From the NCBI GenBank assembly GCA_035566435.1, contig DATMRF010000093.1, positions 1 through 17,907 on the forward strand: DNA of 17,907 bases. Reading direction: 5' to 3'. This document shows positions 7,840 through 14,526 of the stretch, in pieces. The notes under the pieces were generated by a model. It worked only from the letters and a program-made list of their open reading frames with translations, was not told where the DNA came from and searched no databases. Source of the stretch: DATMRF01 sp035566435. GTDB lineage: Bacteria; Verrucomicrobiota; Verrucomicrobiia; Limisphaerales; UBA8199. A program made the position numbers and the translations under genes. Positions within the stretch are counted from its first letter, which is position 1. Every line of letters begins with the position of its first letter.

Positions 7840-8514
7840 TCAGGGCCAAAAGAAGAAGCGCGCGTAGCCGTAAGCCAAGGTCTCACCGATGACAGACCGG
7901 ACCCCCACACTTGAGTGCCACCAACGGCTCGGGTTGTAGTCCCCAGGCGGGATGGCGGTCACCCCGACCTTCACGCCTTTTCCCAGCGCCTTCTGGTAGA
8001 GCAACCTGGAACGGCGCGCATGTGTGTCCTCGGTGATCAGGTGGACTTTCGCCAGACCGACGCCATCGGTCCGCAGCCAATTGGCCAAGCTCAGTGCCGC
8101 GGTGTATGTCCGGTCCTGACGCACCCAGGGGGCGGGCACGACTTGCAGCTCGTTAGTACTCATACCCAGCTTGGAAAGCACCGCCCCGCCGCGCTGCGCG
8201 TAGGTCTTGTACTCCGAAAGCGGCGCGCCAGCCTCGATCGGGCCGCCAGTCACATACATCTTGTCGTAATGATTCCCGTGAAACTCGGCCACTGCCCGTT
8301 GCAAGGCATAATCGGAAGCCCAGCCCTCCACAACCATCGACCCGCCCGACAGCGGCGCGTTGACTGCCAGGAACGGATGAATCTTCAGGATCGCAACAAT
8401 CGCCAGCCCGATGAAGCCCGCGAGCAGCACCAGCCACCCGCGCCACGTCGGCATCAGCACCTGGCGCCGACGCAGCAGCTTCCATTTTGATTTGCTTGGC
8501 TCCATAACGCTCAC
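7840..8514 (-). CDS. DUF218/YdcF-SanA-ElyC family membrane-anchored protein
   Basis: A short cytoplasmic basic head (KSKWKLLRRRQ) precedes a single membrane segment at about residues 27-43. A Rossmann-like DUF218 domain follows, with the family blocks VVEGWASDYALQRAV, KMYVTGGPIEAG and VHLITEDTHARRSRLLYQKALG. Members such as SanA and ElyC act in envelope barrier function and lipid-carrier or peptidoglycan homeostasis; the exact reaction is not established. GTG at 8514 is chosen because AAAGGA lies 6 nt upstream, one of the few good Shine-Dalgarno matches in the window; an ATG three codons later (8505) is the alternative. It is divergent from the lipoprotein gene at 8680 and convergent with the membrane protein ending at 7740. 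Confidence 0.85.
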   Translation of the reverse strand: MSVMEPSKSKWKLLRRRQVLMPTWRGWLVLLAGFIGLAIVAILKIHPFLAVNAPLSGGSMVVEGWASDYALQRAVAEFHGNHYDKMYVTGGPIEAGAPLSEYKTYAQRGGAVLSKLGMSTNELQVVPAPWVRQDRTYTAALSLANWLRTDGVGLAKVHLITEDTHARRSRLLYQKALGKGVKVGVTAIPPGDYNPSRWWHSSVGVRSVIGETLAYGYARFFFWP

Positions 8515-8666
8515 GGAGTTTCCTTTAACTTAGCTTTCAGTATCCTCACTGGATCACGGAGCAAAAAGATTGGCGGGAACACGGTCACGGTCAAGCCCAT
8601 AGCCGGGTCATGCGCAACGCAGGTGACGAAAGACTATTAACTTGCGCCCGATTTGGTCGCCGCGCC

Positions 8667-8672
8667 TAATAT
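8667..8672 (+). promoter_or_regulatory. Putative -10 element of the 8680 gene
   Basis: TAATAT (8667-8672) ends 7 nt before ATG 8680, so transcription would begin at or beside the start codon. A TTGCGC (8642-8647) is a possible but overspaced -35 (19 bp). This suggests a leaderless message. Confidence 0.3.
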
Positions 8673-8679
8673 CACACGC

Positions 8680-9945
8680 ATGAAACGGACGCTGGCCAAG
8701 GTTGTGGTGGCGGCAACGGTGCTGGCAGTGGCGGCGACCAGTTGCAGCGTGAAGCCGGCCGAGCTGCGGCAACGAGCGATTCAGGCAGAAAGCGAGGCGC
8801 TCCATGCGTTTGAGCACCGCGAACCGGAAGCCGCGGAACGCGCGGCGAGCCGCGCCGAGGCTGCGGCGACACGACTGGAAGAGCAGGCGAAATCGGGGCT
8901 GATGTCAGGCGCCGAAGTGGGAACTCTGCTGCGGGAAACACGCGCGGCAGCCTGCTCGGCTCGAACCTATGCTCAGTTAGCCGACGAGGAGCGACAAAGC
9001 CGCGAACGCCTCGCCCGTTTAAAGCTCAAAGCCTATCGCGGCGCGCGGGCCACTCTCTGCGATTACGGCTTCGCCGGCCTCGCGCCCGCCGCGGAGCACT
9101 TCGCAGGAGCGGGAAGCAACTCGCTCTCTTCGGCCGAACAGCAAATGGCTAAGCTCGCGTGGAGCGTAATAAAATTGGTCGAAGATGTCCCGCCAACAAC
9201 CAACGGCGCACCCGACTGGGGACACGTTGCAGCCGACCTGCGCGCCTGGAGCAAGGACCCGCCGCCTGGCTTGGGGATGTTCCTGGCGGCCGCTTTTGCC
9301 CTCAACGGACTCACCGATTTCGCGCTCTCGGAACTCGAGTCGGTTGCCCCCTCAAGCCTTTCGACGACCAATGCCAGAGCGCTTTACCATCTAGAGCGCT
9401 CTGTTTTGTTTGCGGAGCACGGTTGGGACAGAACGGCCGCTCGCGAATTAGACCAGGCACTTCAGCTTACCCCAGCAGGCTGGAAGGGTCTCGGCAGCAC
9501 CCAGGCAGTGGCGCTTATTCATGTCTGGCGGGCGGGGGCCGCCCTCCAACGCAAAGATTTACTCGGGGCGGACCGTGAAATCGCCATTGCTATCAAGGTT
9601 TGGCCCGACAGCCCAGTGATGGCGTTTATTACGGGCGAGACCATGGGTGCCAACGGCGAATGGGCGAAGGCGGCCGATTCGCTCGAGGCGCGAGCGGCGG
9701 ATACCAGGCAGGCATGGCTGGCCAAACGCCTCGCTCAACGGGCGCGAGAGTTGCGCGACACCCAGGGGACCGCTCCGCCGCTCTTCTCGGACCCGGCGTT
9801 TGTCATGGAACTGGGCATCCACGTTTTGGCCAAATCGGCTTCGGATTTGGCAGCCACGGATTGGCTCGAGCAGTTTCTGGTGGACGCCAAAGCGTTTGGC
9901 CGCCGGGTCACCGGCCAATTGCCCCGGGATGATGGCGGGGGATGA
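8680..9945 (+). CDS. Ala-rich helical protein, putative lipoprotein
   Basis: I do not recognise the family. The protein has 421 residues. It starts MKRTLAKVVVAATVLAVAAT followed by SC, an export signal with a plausible but weak lipobox (A-T-S-C), suggesting a lipid-anchored periplasmic or outer-membrane protein. The mature part is very rich in Ala, Glu, Arg and Leu and looks all-helical: a possible coiled-coil stretch (about residues 30-120, EALHAFEHREPEAAERAASR onward) is followed by TPR-like helical pairs from about 200 to 370. No enzyme motif was seen. ATG 8680 is preferred over the TTG at 8653, since only the ATG places the signal sequence at the N-terminus. It is convergent with the transglycosylase-like gene, 23 bp apart. 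Confidence 0.75.
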   Translation: MKRTLAKVVVAATVLAVAATSCSVKPAELRQRAIQAESEALHAFEHREPEAAERAASRAEAAATRLEEQAKSGLMSGAEVGTLLRETRAAACSARTYAQLADEERQSRERLARLKLKAYRGARATLCDYGFAGLAPAAEHFAGAGSNSLSSAEQQMAKLAWSVIKLVEDVPPTTNGAPDWGHVAADLRAWSKDPPPGLGMFLAAAFALNGLTDFALSELESVAPSSLSTTNARALYHLERSVLFAEHGWDRTAARELDQALQLTPAGWKGLGSTQAVALIHVWRAGAALQRKDLLGADREIAIAIKVWPDSPVMAFITGETMGANGEWAKAADSLEARAADTRQAWLAKRLAQRARELRDTQGTAPPLFSDPAFVMELGIHVLAKSASDLAATDWLEQFLVDAKAFGRRVTGQLPRDDGGG

Positions 9946-9968
9946 GCTTCACACCGGGAGCTTGAGGG

Positions 9969-10379
9969 TCACCGGCTCGCGACAAGGTTGCAGAACCTTT
10001 CGGCGCGTTCGCGAACGGTTTTTACCGGCCTTCGAATCTGTCCCGGGGCATTCCAGAGGATGTAGAATTCAAAATCAGTCGGTGGCCGGTGAAACGTGTC
10101 CTCGAAATCGGAACACCTGTCCTTCATCAACTCCTGAGCGGCCTTAAGTGCATCGGCCGGTTTTTGCCAATCCGCGTTGGTGGCCGAGTATTGTCGCCAC
10201 AAATAGACCTTCATTTGATAGCGGGAAACCTCGCCCGCCGCTCCGATCGCGCAGTCATTGTCCCCGGATTCGATTTGCGAGAGCGCGGCCCAGCGGTCCA
10301 CGGCGTGAAGGCGCGGACAAACACTCGACGCGAGCAGCAACGCGACAAAAACACTCCTTGGACCTCTCCAACCAAACAT
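9969..10379 (-). CDS. Small secreted lysozyme/transglycosylase-like protein
   Basis: A 136-residue exported protein. The signal segment is residues 1-26 (MFGWRGPRSVFVALLLASSV, ending near LHA). The mature part opens WAALSQIESGDNDCAIGAAG and EVSRYQMKVYLW, which resembles the lysozyme-like fold of small transglycosylase-type proteins. There the IESG glutamate (E37) is the likely acid catalyst, and the GEVSRYQ block lines the cleft. PTDFEFYILWNAPGQ near residue 105 also fits this group. It probably cleaves or binds peptidoglycan in the periplasm. The start is ATG 10379, which supplies the signal peptide; the frame extends upstream but reads as non-coding. Confidence in the fold is moderate, and substrate cleavage is inferred. 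Confidence 0.7.
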   Translation of the reverse strand: MFGWRGPRSVFVALLLASSVCPRLHAVDRWAALSQIESGDNDCAIGAAGEVSRYQMKVYLWRQYSATNADWQKPADALKAAQELMKDRCSDFEDTFHRPPTDFEFYILWNAPGQIRRPVKTVRERAERFCNLVASR

Positions 10380-10760
10380 GCGACGTGTCTTAAAGTATCG
10401 GTGTGGTGCGGACCACGCTACCCCCTTACAGCGGTGTCCTGATTTCATTCGGAATTGTGTGAAAATTATTTTCGGGCAATTGGCTGTCAACCCGGCAAGC
10501 CGGACGCCAACGGAATCAGGAGCAGGAGTCATGCCCGCAGCGGGTCCAGTCGCAATCTCCCCCAGCTGTAACGTGACGTTAGGAGCACAGCTGTTGTCCC
10601 TGGAACCAAGCCGGCCGGTAACGGGTCGATCTTGGCTCTGGCGCACGATTCCAATCGTGCGCCCCAGCCAGCTTTCATTGGAGCATTACGCAAGCATTGA
10701 GACTGGTCATTTCGCGGCTCCGTTCATACTGTTAAAGAGCAAGATGACTATGCTCGAACT
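10380..10760. other. Gene-free divergent spacer
   Basis: This 381-bp stretch separates the transglycosylase-like gene (minus) from the esterase gene (plus). It holds a small GTGGT-GCGG-ACCAC hairpin near 10403-10416 and the long palindrome at 10633-10670. Near the esterase start, TATGCT (10749-10754) is a possible -10 element. No credible small gene or RNA gene was seen. Confidence 0.6.
10633..10670. repeat. 38-bp near-perfect palindrome with TTCCAA core
   Basis: Arms 10633-10650 and 10653-10670 are inverted copies at 16 of 18 positions around a central CC; the inner 11 bp (GGCGCACGATT) are perfect. No T-tract follows on either strand, so it is more like a REP unit than a terminator. It shares the TT-CC-AA centre with the cluster at 1569-1697. 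Confidence 0.7.
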
Positions 10761-12257
10761 ATGAACAGATTTGTATCCGTTCTTTGCCTAGGCGCGCTGG
10801 CTACGGCTGTTTCGGCCCGGGGCGAGGTCAAGCCCAACAATCTCTTTTCGGATAACGCGGTTCTCCAGCGAGGAGTTCCGGTGCCGGTTTGGGGCTCGGC
10901 GGACAAGGGTGAAAGTGTGACGGTGAAAATACAGGACCAGTCTGTCTCGACCGTCGCCAAAAACGGCCGCTGGTCGGTGCGCCTTCGCCCTCTGAAAGCG
11001 GGCGGTCCCTTCACGATGACCCTTTCCGGCAAGAATACGGTCACACTGACCAACGTGCTGGTCGGGGAAGTCTGGTTGTGCAGCGGCCAATCGAATATGG
11101 AGTTCCCGCTGGGGCGGGCCGCCAACGCGCGCGAAGCCGTCGCGGACGCCCGCGACCCGCAGCTTAGGCTCTTCACCGTGCCACGCGCGGCTGCCGATGA
11201 CCCCAAAACTGACATCGCGGGGAGTTGGAAAGAGTCCGCACCAGCCACAGCGACGAACTTTTCCGCTGTGGCGTGGTTTTTCGGGCGCGACTTGCGCCGG
11301 ACACTGCAGTCGCCGGTCGGATTGATTCATTCCTCAGTAGGCGGCACCCCGGCCGAAGCCTGGACCTCTCGGGCCGCGCTGGAAGCTGACCCCGAGTTGA
11401 AGCGGATTCTCGAACGTTATGCCGAAACCGTAAGGCAGTTCAATCCGGCCGAAGCGGAGGCTCAACACCAGCAAGGACTCGAGAAATACAAGGATGCCGT
11501 CGCCAGGGCCAAAGCCCAAGGCAAAGAGCCGCCACGCCCGCCGCGGCCACCCGAAAATCCGCTTCGCACGAACAAACGCCCTTGCGGACTGTATAACGCG
11601 ATGATCGCTCCGCTGGAGCCGTATGCGATTGCGGGCGCGATTTGGTATCAAGGCGAATCGAACTCCGGCCGCGCTGCCGAGTACCGCAGGCTCCTCTCCG
11701 CGATGATCGGAAATTGGCGCCAAGCCTGGGGCCAGGGCGATTTCCCATTCCTGTTTGTCCAAATTGCCCCGGAGAAGGACATGACGCCGGAAATCCGCGA
11801 AGCCCAGTTGTTGACCTGGCAAAAGGTTCCTCGCACGGCAATGGCAGTGATAACGGACGTAGGAAATGAAACTGACATTCACCCCACGCAAAAGGAGCCC
11901 GTAGGCGCGCGGCTCGCACTGGCCGCCCGCGCCGTCGCTTACGGAGAGAAGCTCGAGTACTCCGGGCCGGTATATGAGTCGATGAAGGTGGAAGGCAACC
12001 GCGTGCTCCTGCGCTTTACTCATACCGGCAAGGGTTTTGTCGCGAAGGACGGCCCGCTGAAAGGCTTCACCATTGCCGGGAACGACGGAAATTTCGTCAG
12101 TGCCGCGGCCGAGATTGAGGGTGAGCAGGTTGTCGTCTCAAGCCCGTCAGTGGGGAAACCCGTCGCTGTGCGGTACGGCTGGGCGCACACTCCTGACGTG
12201 AACCTCTTCAATCAAGAGGGCTTGCCTGCCACACCGTTCCGAACGGATGTGAAGTGA
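10761..12257 (+). CDS. Secreted sialate O-acetylesterase-like SGNH hydrolase
   Basis: Removes O-acetyl groups from sialic acids or other carbohydrates; many environmental members probably act on plant or algal polysaccharides. It has a signal peptide at residues 1 to about 19 (MNRFVSVLCLGALATAVSA). A beta-rich N-terminal domain (25-100, NLFSDNAVLQRGVPVPVWG) precedes the catalytic domain. The nucleophile Ser111 is in WLCSGQSNMEF, the oxyanion region in AIWYQGESNSG, and the catalytic His374 in DIHPTQK. A Lys/Pro/Arg-rich insert at about 225-275 (GKEPPRPPRPPENPL) is common in verrucomicrobial members. Length is 498 residues, complete. No Shine-Dalgarno precedes ATG 10761. It ends 12 bp from the convergent DAHP synthase gene. 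The true substrate cannot be read from the sequence. Confidence 0.92.
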   Translation: MNRFVSVLCLGALATAVSARGEVKPNNLFSDNAVLQRGVPVPVWGSADKGESVTVKIQDQSVSTVAKNGRWSVRLRPLKAGGPFTMTLSGKNTVTLTNVLVGEVWLCSGQSNMEFPLGRAANAREAVADARDPQLRLFTVPRAAADDPKTDIAGSWKESAPATATNFSAVAWFFGRDLRRTLQSPVGLIHSSVGGTPAEAWTSRAALEADPELKRILERYAETVRQFNPAEAEAQHQQGLEKYKDAVARAKAQGKEPPRPPRPPENPLRTNKRPCGLYNAMIAPLEPYAIAGAIWYQGESNSGRAAEYRRLLSAMIGNWRQAWGQGDFPFLFVQIAPEKDMTPEIREAQLLTWQKVPRTAMAVITDVGNETDIHPTQKEPVGARLALAARAVAYGEKLEYSGPVYESMKVEGNRVLLRFTHTGKGFVAKDGPLKGFTIAGNDGNFVSAAAEIEGEQVVVSSPSVGKPVAVRYGWAHTPDVNLFNQEGLPATPFRTDVK

Positions 12258-12269
12258 GGTGATCTCTAC

Positions 12270-13289
12270 TCACTCCCTTCCCACCGCCTGCAAGAGCGGA
12301 CGCAGTTCGCGCATGAGTTGAGTGAAACCCTCCAGCGAAACCTGCTGGGAGCCATCGCTCCATGCCTCCGCAGGATTCGGATGCACTTCAATCAGCAAGG
12401 CATCGGCACCCATCGCCACCGCGCCTTTGCACAGCGCCTTAACCAGGTCCGAACGGCCGGCACCCTGGCTGGGATCGATCACAATCGGGCAGTGGGACTC
12501 ATTCTTGATGATGGGGACGGCCGCCAGGTCGAGCGTGTTCCTGGTGTAGGTTTCGAAGGTGCGGATGCCGCGCTCGCAGAACATCAGGTTGGCGTTCCCG
12601 TGCGCCAGCACATATTCGCCCGCGAGCAGCCATTCCTCGATCTTCATCGACAAGCCGCGCTTGAGCAGGATCGGCTTGCCGGTTTTGGCTGCGGCGATCA
12701 GGAGTTGGAAGTTCTGGGCATTGCGCGCGCCGATCTGGATGATGTCGGTGTATTCGGCCACCAGGTCAGCGTGGCGCTCCGATAACAGTTCGGTGATAAC
12801 GGCCAGGCCGGTTTCCCGTCGGGCCCTGGCCAGCAGTTTTAGCCCCTTCTCGCCCAGCCCTTGGAATTCATAAGGGGAGGTGCGCGGCTTGAACGCGCCC
12901 CCGCGCAGGATGGTCGCCCCTGCCGCTTTCACGGCGTCCGCCGTTCGAAGCAATTGGTCGGCGCTCTCCACCGAGCAGGGCCCGGCCATGACGTGGAATT
13001 TTTTGCCGCCGACGAAATGTTCCCGCACCGGGATAGCAGAATTCTCCGGATGCGCCTCGCGGCTGACGAACTTGTAGCGTTTCTGAACCGGAGTAACGCT
13101 CTCGACAATGTCGGGAAAGACCATGGCGAGCGTTTCGAGCGATTGATGGGTCAATTCGTCGCCAATCGCGCCGATGACGGTGCAGGCGACGCCCCGCATC
13201 ACGTGCGGCTTGTAACCGCGCCTGCGGATCTCCTGCAGGATGACGGTCTCCTGTTTCCTGGCGATGCCGGGTTTAAGAACAATGATCAT
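12270..13289 (-). CDS. aroF: 3-deoxy-7-phosphoheptulonate (DAHP) synthase, type I-beta
   Basis: Condenses phosphoenolpyruvate and erythrose 4-phosphate to DAHP, the first committed step of aromatic amino-acid synthesis, in the cytoplasm. The first 70 residues (MIIVLKPGIARKQETVILQE) form the ferredoxin-like regulatory domain of the Thermotoga-type enzyme, which mediates Tyr/Phe feedback inhibition in that family. The barrel then follows: VMAGPCSVES with the metal Cys105, GGAFKPRTSPYEFQGLGEKG, HCPIVIDPSQGAGR and LLIEVHPNPAEAWSDGSQQ. The 339 residues match T. maritima DAHP synthase (338). ATG 13289 is chosen because the regulatory domain starts there; the frame stays open to 13421 but crosses a strong terminator hairpin, so that part is leader. 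The upstream region carries the attenuator described separately. Confidence 0.96.
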   Translation of the reverse strand: MIIVLKPGIARKQETVILQEIRRRGYKPHVMRGVACTVIGAIGDELTHQSLETLAMVFPDIVESVTPVQKRYKFVSREAHPENSAIPVREHFVGGKKFHVMAGPCSVESADQLLRTADAVKAAGATILRGGAFKPRTSPYEFQGLGEKGLKLLARARRETGLAVITELLSERHADLVAEYTDIIQIGARNAQNFQLLIAAAKTGKPILLKRGLSMKIEEWLLAGEYVLAHGNANLMFCERGIRTFETYTRNTLDLAAVPIIKNESHCPIVIDPSQGAGRSDLVKALCKGAVAMGADALLIEVHPNPAEAWSDGSQQVSLEGFTQLMRELRPLLQAVGRE

Positions 13290-13322
13290 ATGGCTGTTTT
13301 TGAAATACCTGGGGGTCGCCAC

Positions 13323-13350
13323 AAAAAAAACCGCAGGTGGAGACCTGCGG
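13323..13350 (-). terminator. Intrinsic terminator in the aroF leader (attenuator)
   Basis: On the minus strand CCGCAGGT-CTCC-ACCTGCGG (13350-13331) is a perfect 8-bp GC-rich stem with a 4-nt loop, followed at once by eight T residues (13330-13323). It lies 34 nt upstream of the aroF ATG and in the same direction, so it terminates aroF transcription prematurely unless disrupted. Confidence 0.9.
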
Positions 13351-13389
13351 CGGCGTTTGGCGTTGAGGATGTTTAAGGCAGCCGCAAGC
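13343..13389 (-). promoter_or_regulatory. Predicted antiterminator pairing in the aroF leader
   Basis: GCTTGCGGCTGC (13389-13378), which lies in leader codons 25-29, can pair with GCCGCCGCAGGT (13354-13343). Eleven of 12 positions pair, two of them G-U. The second segment contains the whole 5' arm of the terminator, so the two structures exclude each other. A further GCGGCGG (13402-13396) can pair perfectly with CCGCCGC (13353-13347) as an alternative antiterminator. Confidence 0.7.
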
Positions 13390-13462
13390 ACCAGTCCGCC
13401 GCGTCGGTAAAGTAATACCAACCGGCAAAGTTGCTGGAAAATTGCAAACCGCTCGAATTCAC
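13373..13462 (-). CDS. aroF leader peptide rich in Trp, Tyr and Phe
   Basis: A 29-codon open frame on the minus strand from GTG 13462 to TAA 13375-13373. It ends 22 nt before the terminator stem. The peptide contains GWYYFTDAADW, with Trp15-Tyr16-Tyr17-Phe18 and Trp24, plus Phe8 and Phe12: 7 aromatic residues of 29. Its job is presumably ribosome stalling during aromatic amino-acid shortage; stalling at codons 15-18 would leave codons 25-29 free to form the antiterminator. There is no Shine-Dalgarno; a promoter at 13470-13497 would start the transcript at the GTG, giving a leaderless message. The frame remains open further upstream (GTG at 13501), so a longer peptide is possible. The aromatic run and its position are seen; the function is inferred. 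Confidence 0.8.
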   Translation of the reverse strand: MNSSGLQFSSNFAGWYYFTDAADWCLRLP

Positions 13463-13469
13463 AAGCGAG

Positions 13470-13497
13470 AGACTACCAGAACCGAACAAAGCGTCAA
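13470..13497 (-). promoter_or_regulatory. Putative promoter of the aroF leader
   Basis: TTGACG (13497-13492) and TAGTCT (13475-13470) are spaced 16 bp apart. They match the sigma70 consensus at 5 and 3 of 6 positions. The predicted start near 13463 coincides with the GTG of the leader peptide. It lies in the 60-bp gap after the upstream gene on the same strand. Confidence 0.4.
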
Positions 13498-13522
13498 GCA
13501 CACAAAACGGCGGGGCGTGGGC

Positions 13523-14479
13523 TCAACCGCCTAGCCATTGCCTCAAAACCCGCGAACTCTCCTGCAAAGCCTTCACCAGCGCCGCGCGTGTTTTGGATTT
13601 TCCGCCGTCGGTCCAGTCGAACTCAACGTGCAGCGAGACGGGCGCCTGGTATCCGATTTGCCGCAGCAACTGGAAATAACCGGTGGCGGCAATGTCGCCC
13701 TGGCCAAAATGCACCCACCCGCCGGCCCGCTTCACATCTTTCACATAGGCGATCTTGAAGTGCGGCTTGAGTTTCTCGAACCAGGAACGCCAATCGTCTC
13801 CATGAACCACCAGCGCATGACCGATGTCAAAGGCCACCCCGATCTGAGCCGGGTCGAAATCCTCGACGGCTTCGAACAGTTCCGCCAGATCACCGCCGAA
13901 ATAGGAGGTCCGGCCAGACGGAGAATGGTTTTGTAGCAGCGCGCCGATGCCGATTTCTTTGTTTAACGCCGCCAGATCTTTTAACTGGGCTCTGACCTCG
14001 CGCACCTGCTGAGGCGAGGACACTTCGCGCTGGCGCTCGATAAAGCCCAGCCGGTAACACTGGACGCCCAACTTTTTCGCGGTGCGGAGCACTGTTTCCG
14101 CGTGAGGCGACGCAACGCTCGTGATGGCAGTGGTCAGCAGGGGCAACTGCAGGCCGCCTCGGCGCAAAATGTGCACATATCTCGGTAACGCATCAGCAAC
14201 TTCTTCCGGCAGCACTTCTCCACCGGGGCGGACCGGGCAATCAATACCATTGAGTCCTGCTTCCGCCGTAACCGCCGCGGCGTCAGCAAAGCTCAAGTGG
14301 AGTTCCTGATAGACCTTGCTGAAAACGACAACCGGCGGGGTGGCTTTTCCCGTTGCGGCGGAGGCCATGGCGCCGAGCCGCGACAGCGCGAAACCAGAGG
14401 AAACCGCCACGATGCCTCGAATGAACTGCCGGCGTGAGATTTGGCCTTCGCCGGTTGAGTTTTTTCGGCTTGTGTCCAT
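13523..14479 (-). CDS. Tat-exported sugar phosphate isomerase/epimerase-like TIM barrel
   Basis: A xylose-isomerase-like barrel (AP endonuclease 2 superfamily) of the type often found in Verrucomicrobia and Planctomycetes. Its sugar substrate is unknown. The N-terminus carries a twin-arginine signal, ISRRQFIRGIVAVSSGFALS (about residues 14-33), so it is exported folded, probably with bound metal. Barrel motifs include GLNGIDCPVRPGGEV, YRLGFIERQREV, ALLQNHSPSG, GVAFDIGHALVVHG and VSLHVEFDW. The position often held by a metal Glu in ENH reads Gln here (QNHS). The start is ATG 14479 (MDTSRKNSTGEG); ATG 14485, two codons upstream, is the alternative. The divergent FG-GAP gene starts 47 bp away. 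About 318 residues, complete. Confidence 0.85.
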   Translation of the reverse strand: MDTSRKNSTGEGQISRRQFIRGIVAVSSGFALSRLGAMASAATGKATPPVVVFSKVYQELHLSFADAAAVTAEAGLNGIDCPVRPGGEVLPEEVADALPRYVHILRRGGLQLPLLTTAITSVASPHAETVLRTAKKLGVQCYRLGFIERQREVSSPQQVREVRAQLKDLAALNKEIGIGALLQNHSPSGRTSYFGGDLAELFEAVEDFDPAQIGVAFDIGHALVVHGDDWRSWFEKLKPHFKIAYVKDVKRAGGWVHFGQGDIAATGYFQLLRQIGYQAPVSLHVEFDWTDGGKSKTRAALVKALQESSRVLRQWLGG

Positions 14480-14490
14480 AACCATATGGC

Positions 14491-14516
14491 TTGACCCAAG
14501 ACACACGGACTGTCAA
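14491..14516. promoter_or_regulatory. Divergent TTGAC/GTCAA motifs between two secreted-protein genes
   Basis: TTGACC (plus, 14491-14496) and TTGACA (minus, 14516-14511) face inward in the 47-bp spacer. Each could be a -35 box or half of an operator, but no well-spaced -10 box was found for either. Confidence 0.25.
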
Positions 14517-14526
14517 GCATTGCTGC

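Noticed and set aside
10380..10646. Upstream extension of the transglycosylase-like gene
   Set aside because: The extension has no coding character and would bury the signal peptide; ATG 10379 fits.
10633..10670. Intrinsic terminator
   Set aside because: The stem is strong, but neither flank has a run of T in the required position.
12258..12269. Shared bidirectional terminator between the esterase and DAHP synthase genes
   Set aside because: The 12-bp gap holds no hairpin.
13290..13421. N-terminal extension of DAHP synthase up to 13421
   Set aside because: The extension is translated across the terminator hairpin and U-tract, is Arg/Ala-rich low-quality sequence, and the family starts at MIIVLKPG.
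14491..14526. TTG start for the FG-GAP protein
   Set aside because: It would put nonsense residues before the signal peptide; ATG 14527 begins it directly.
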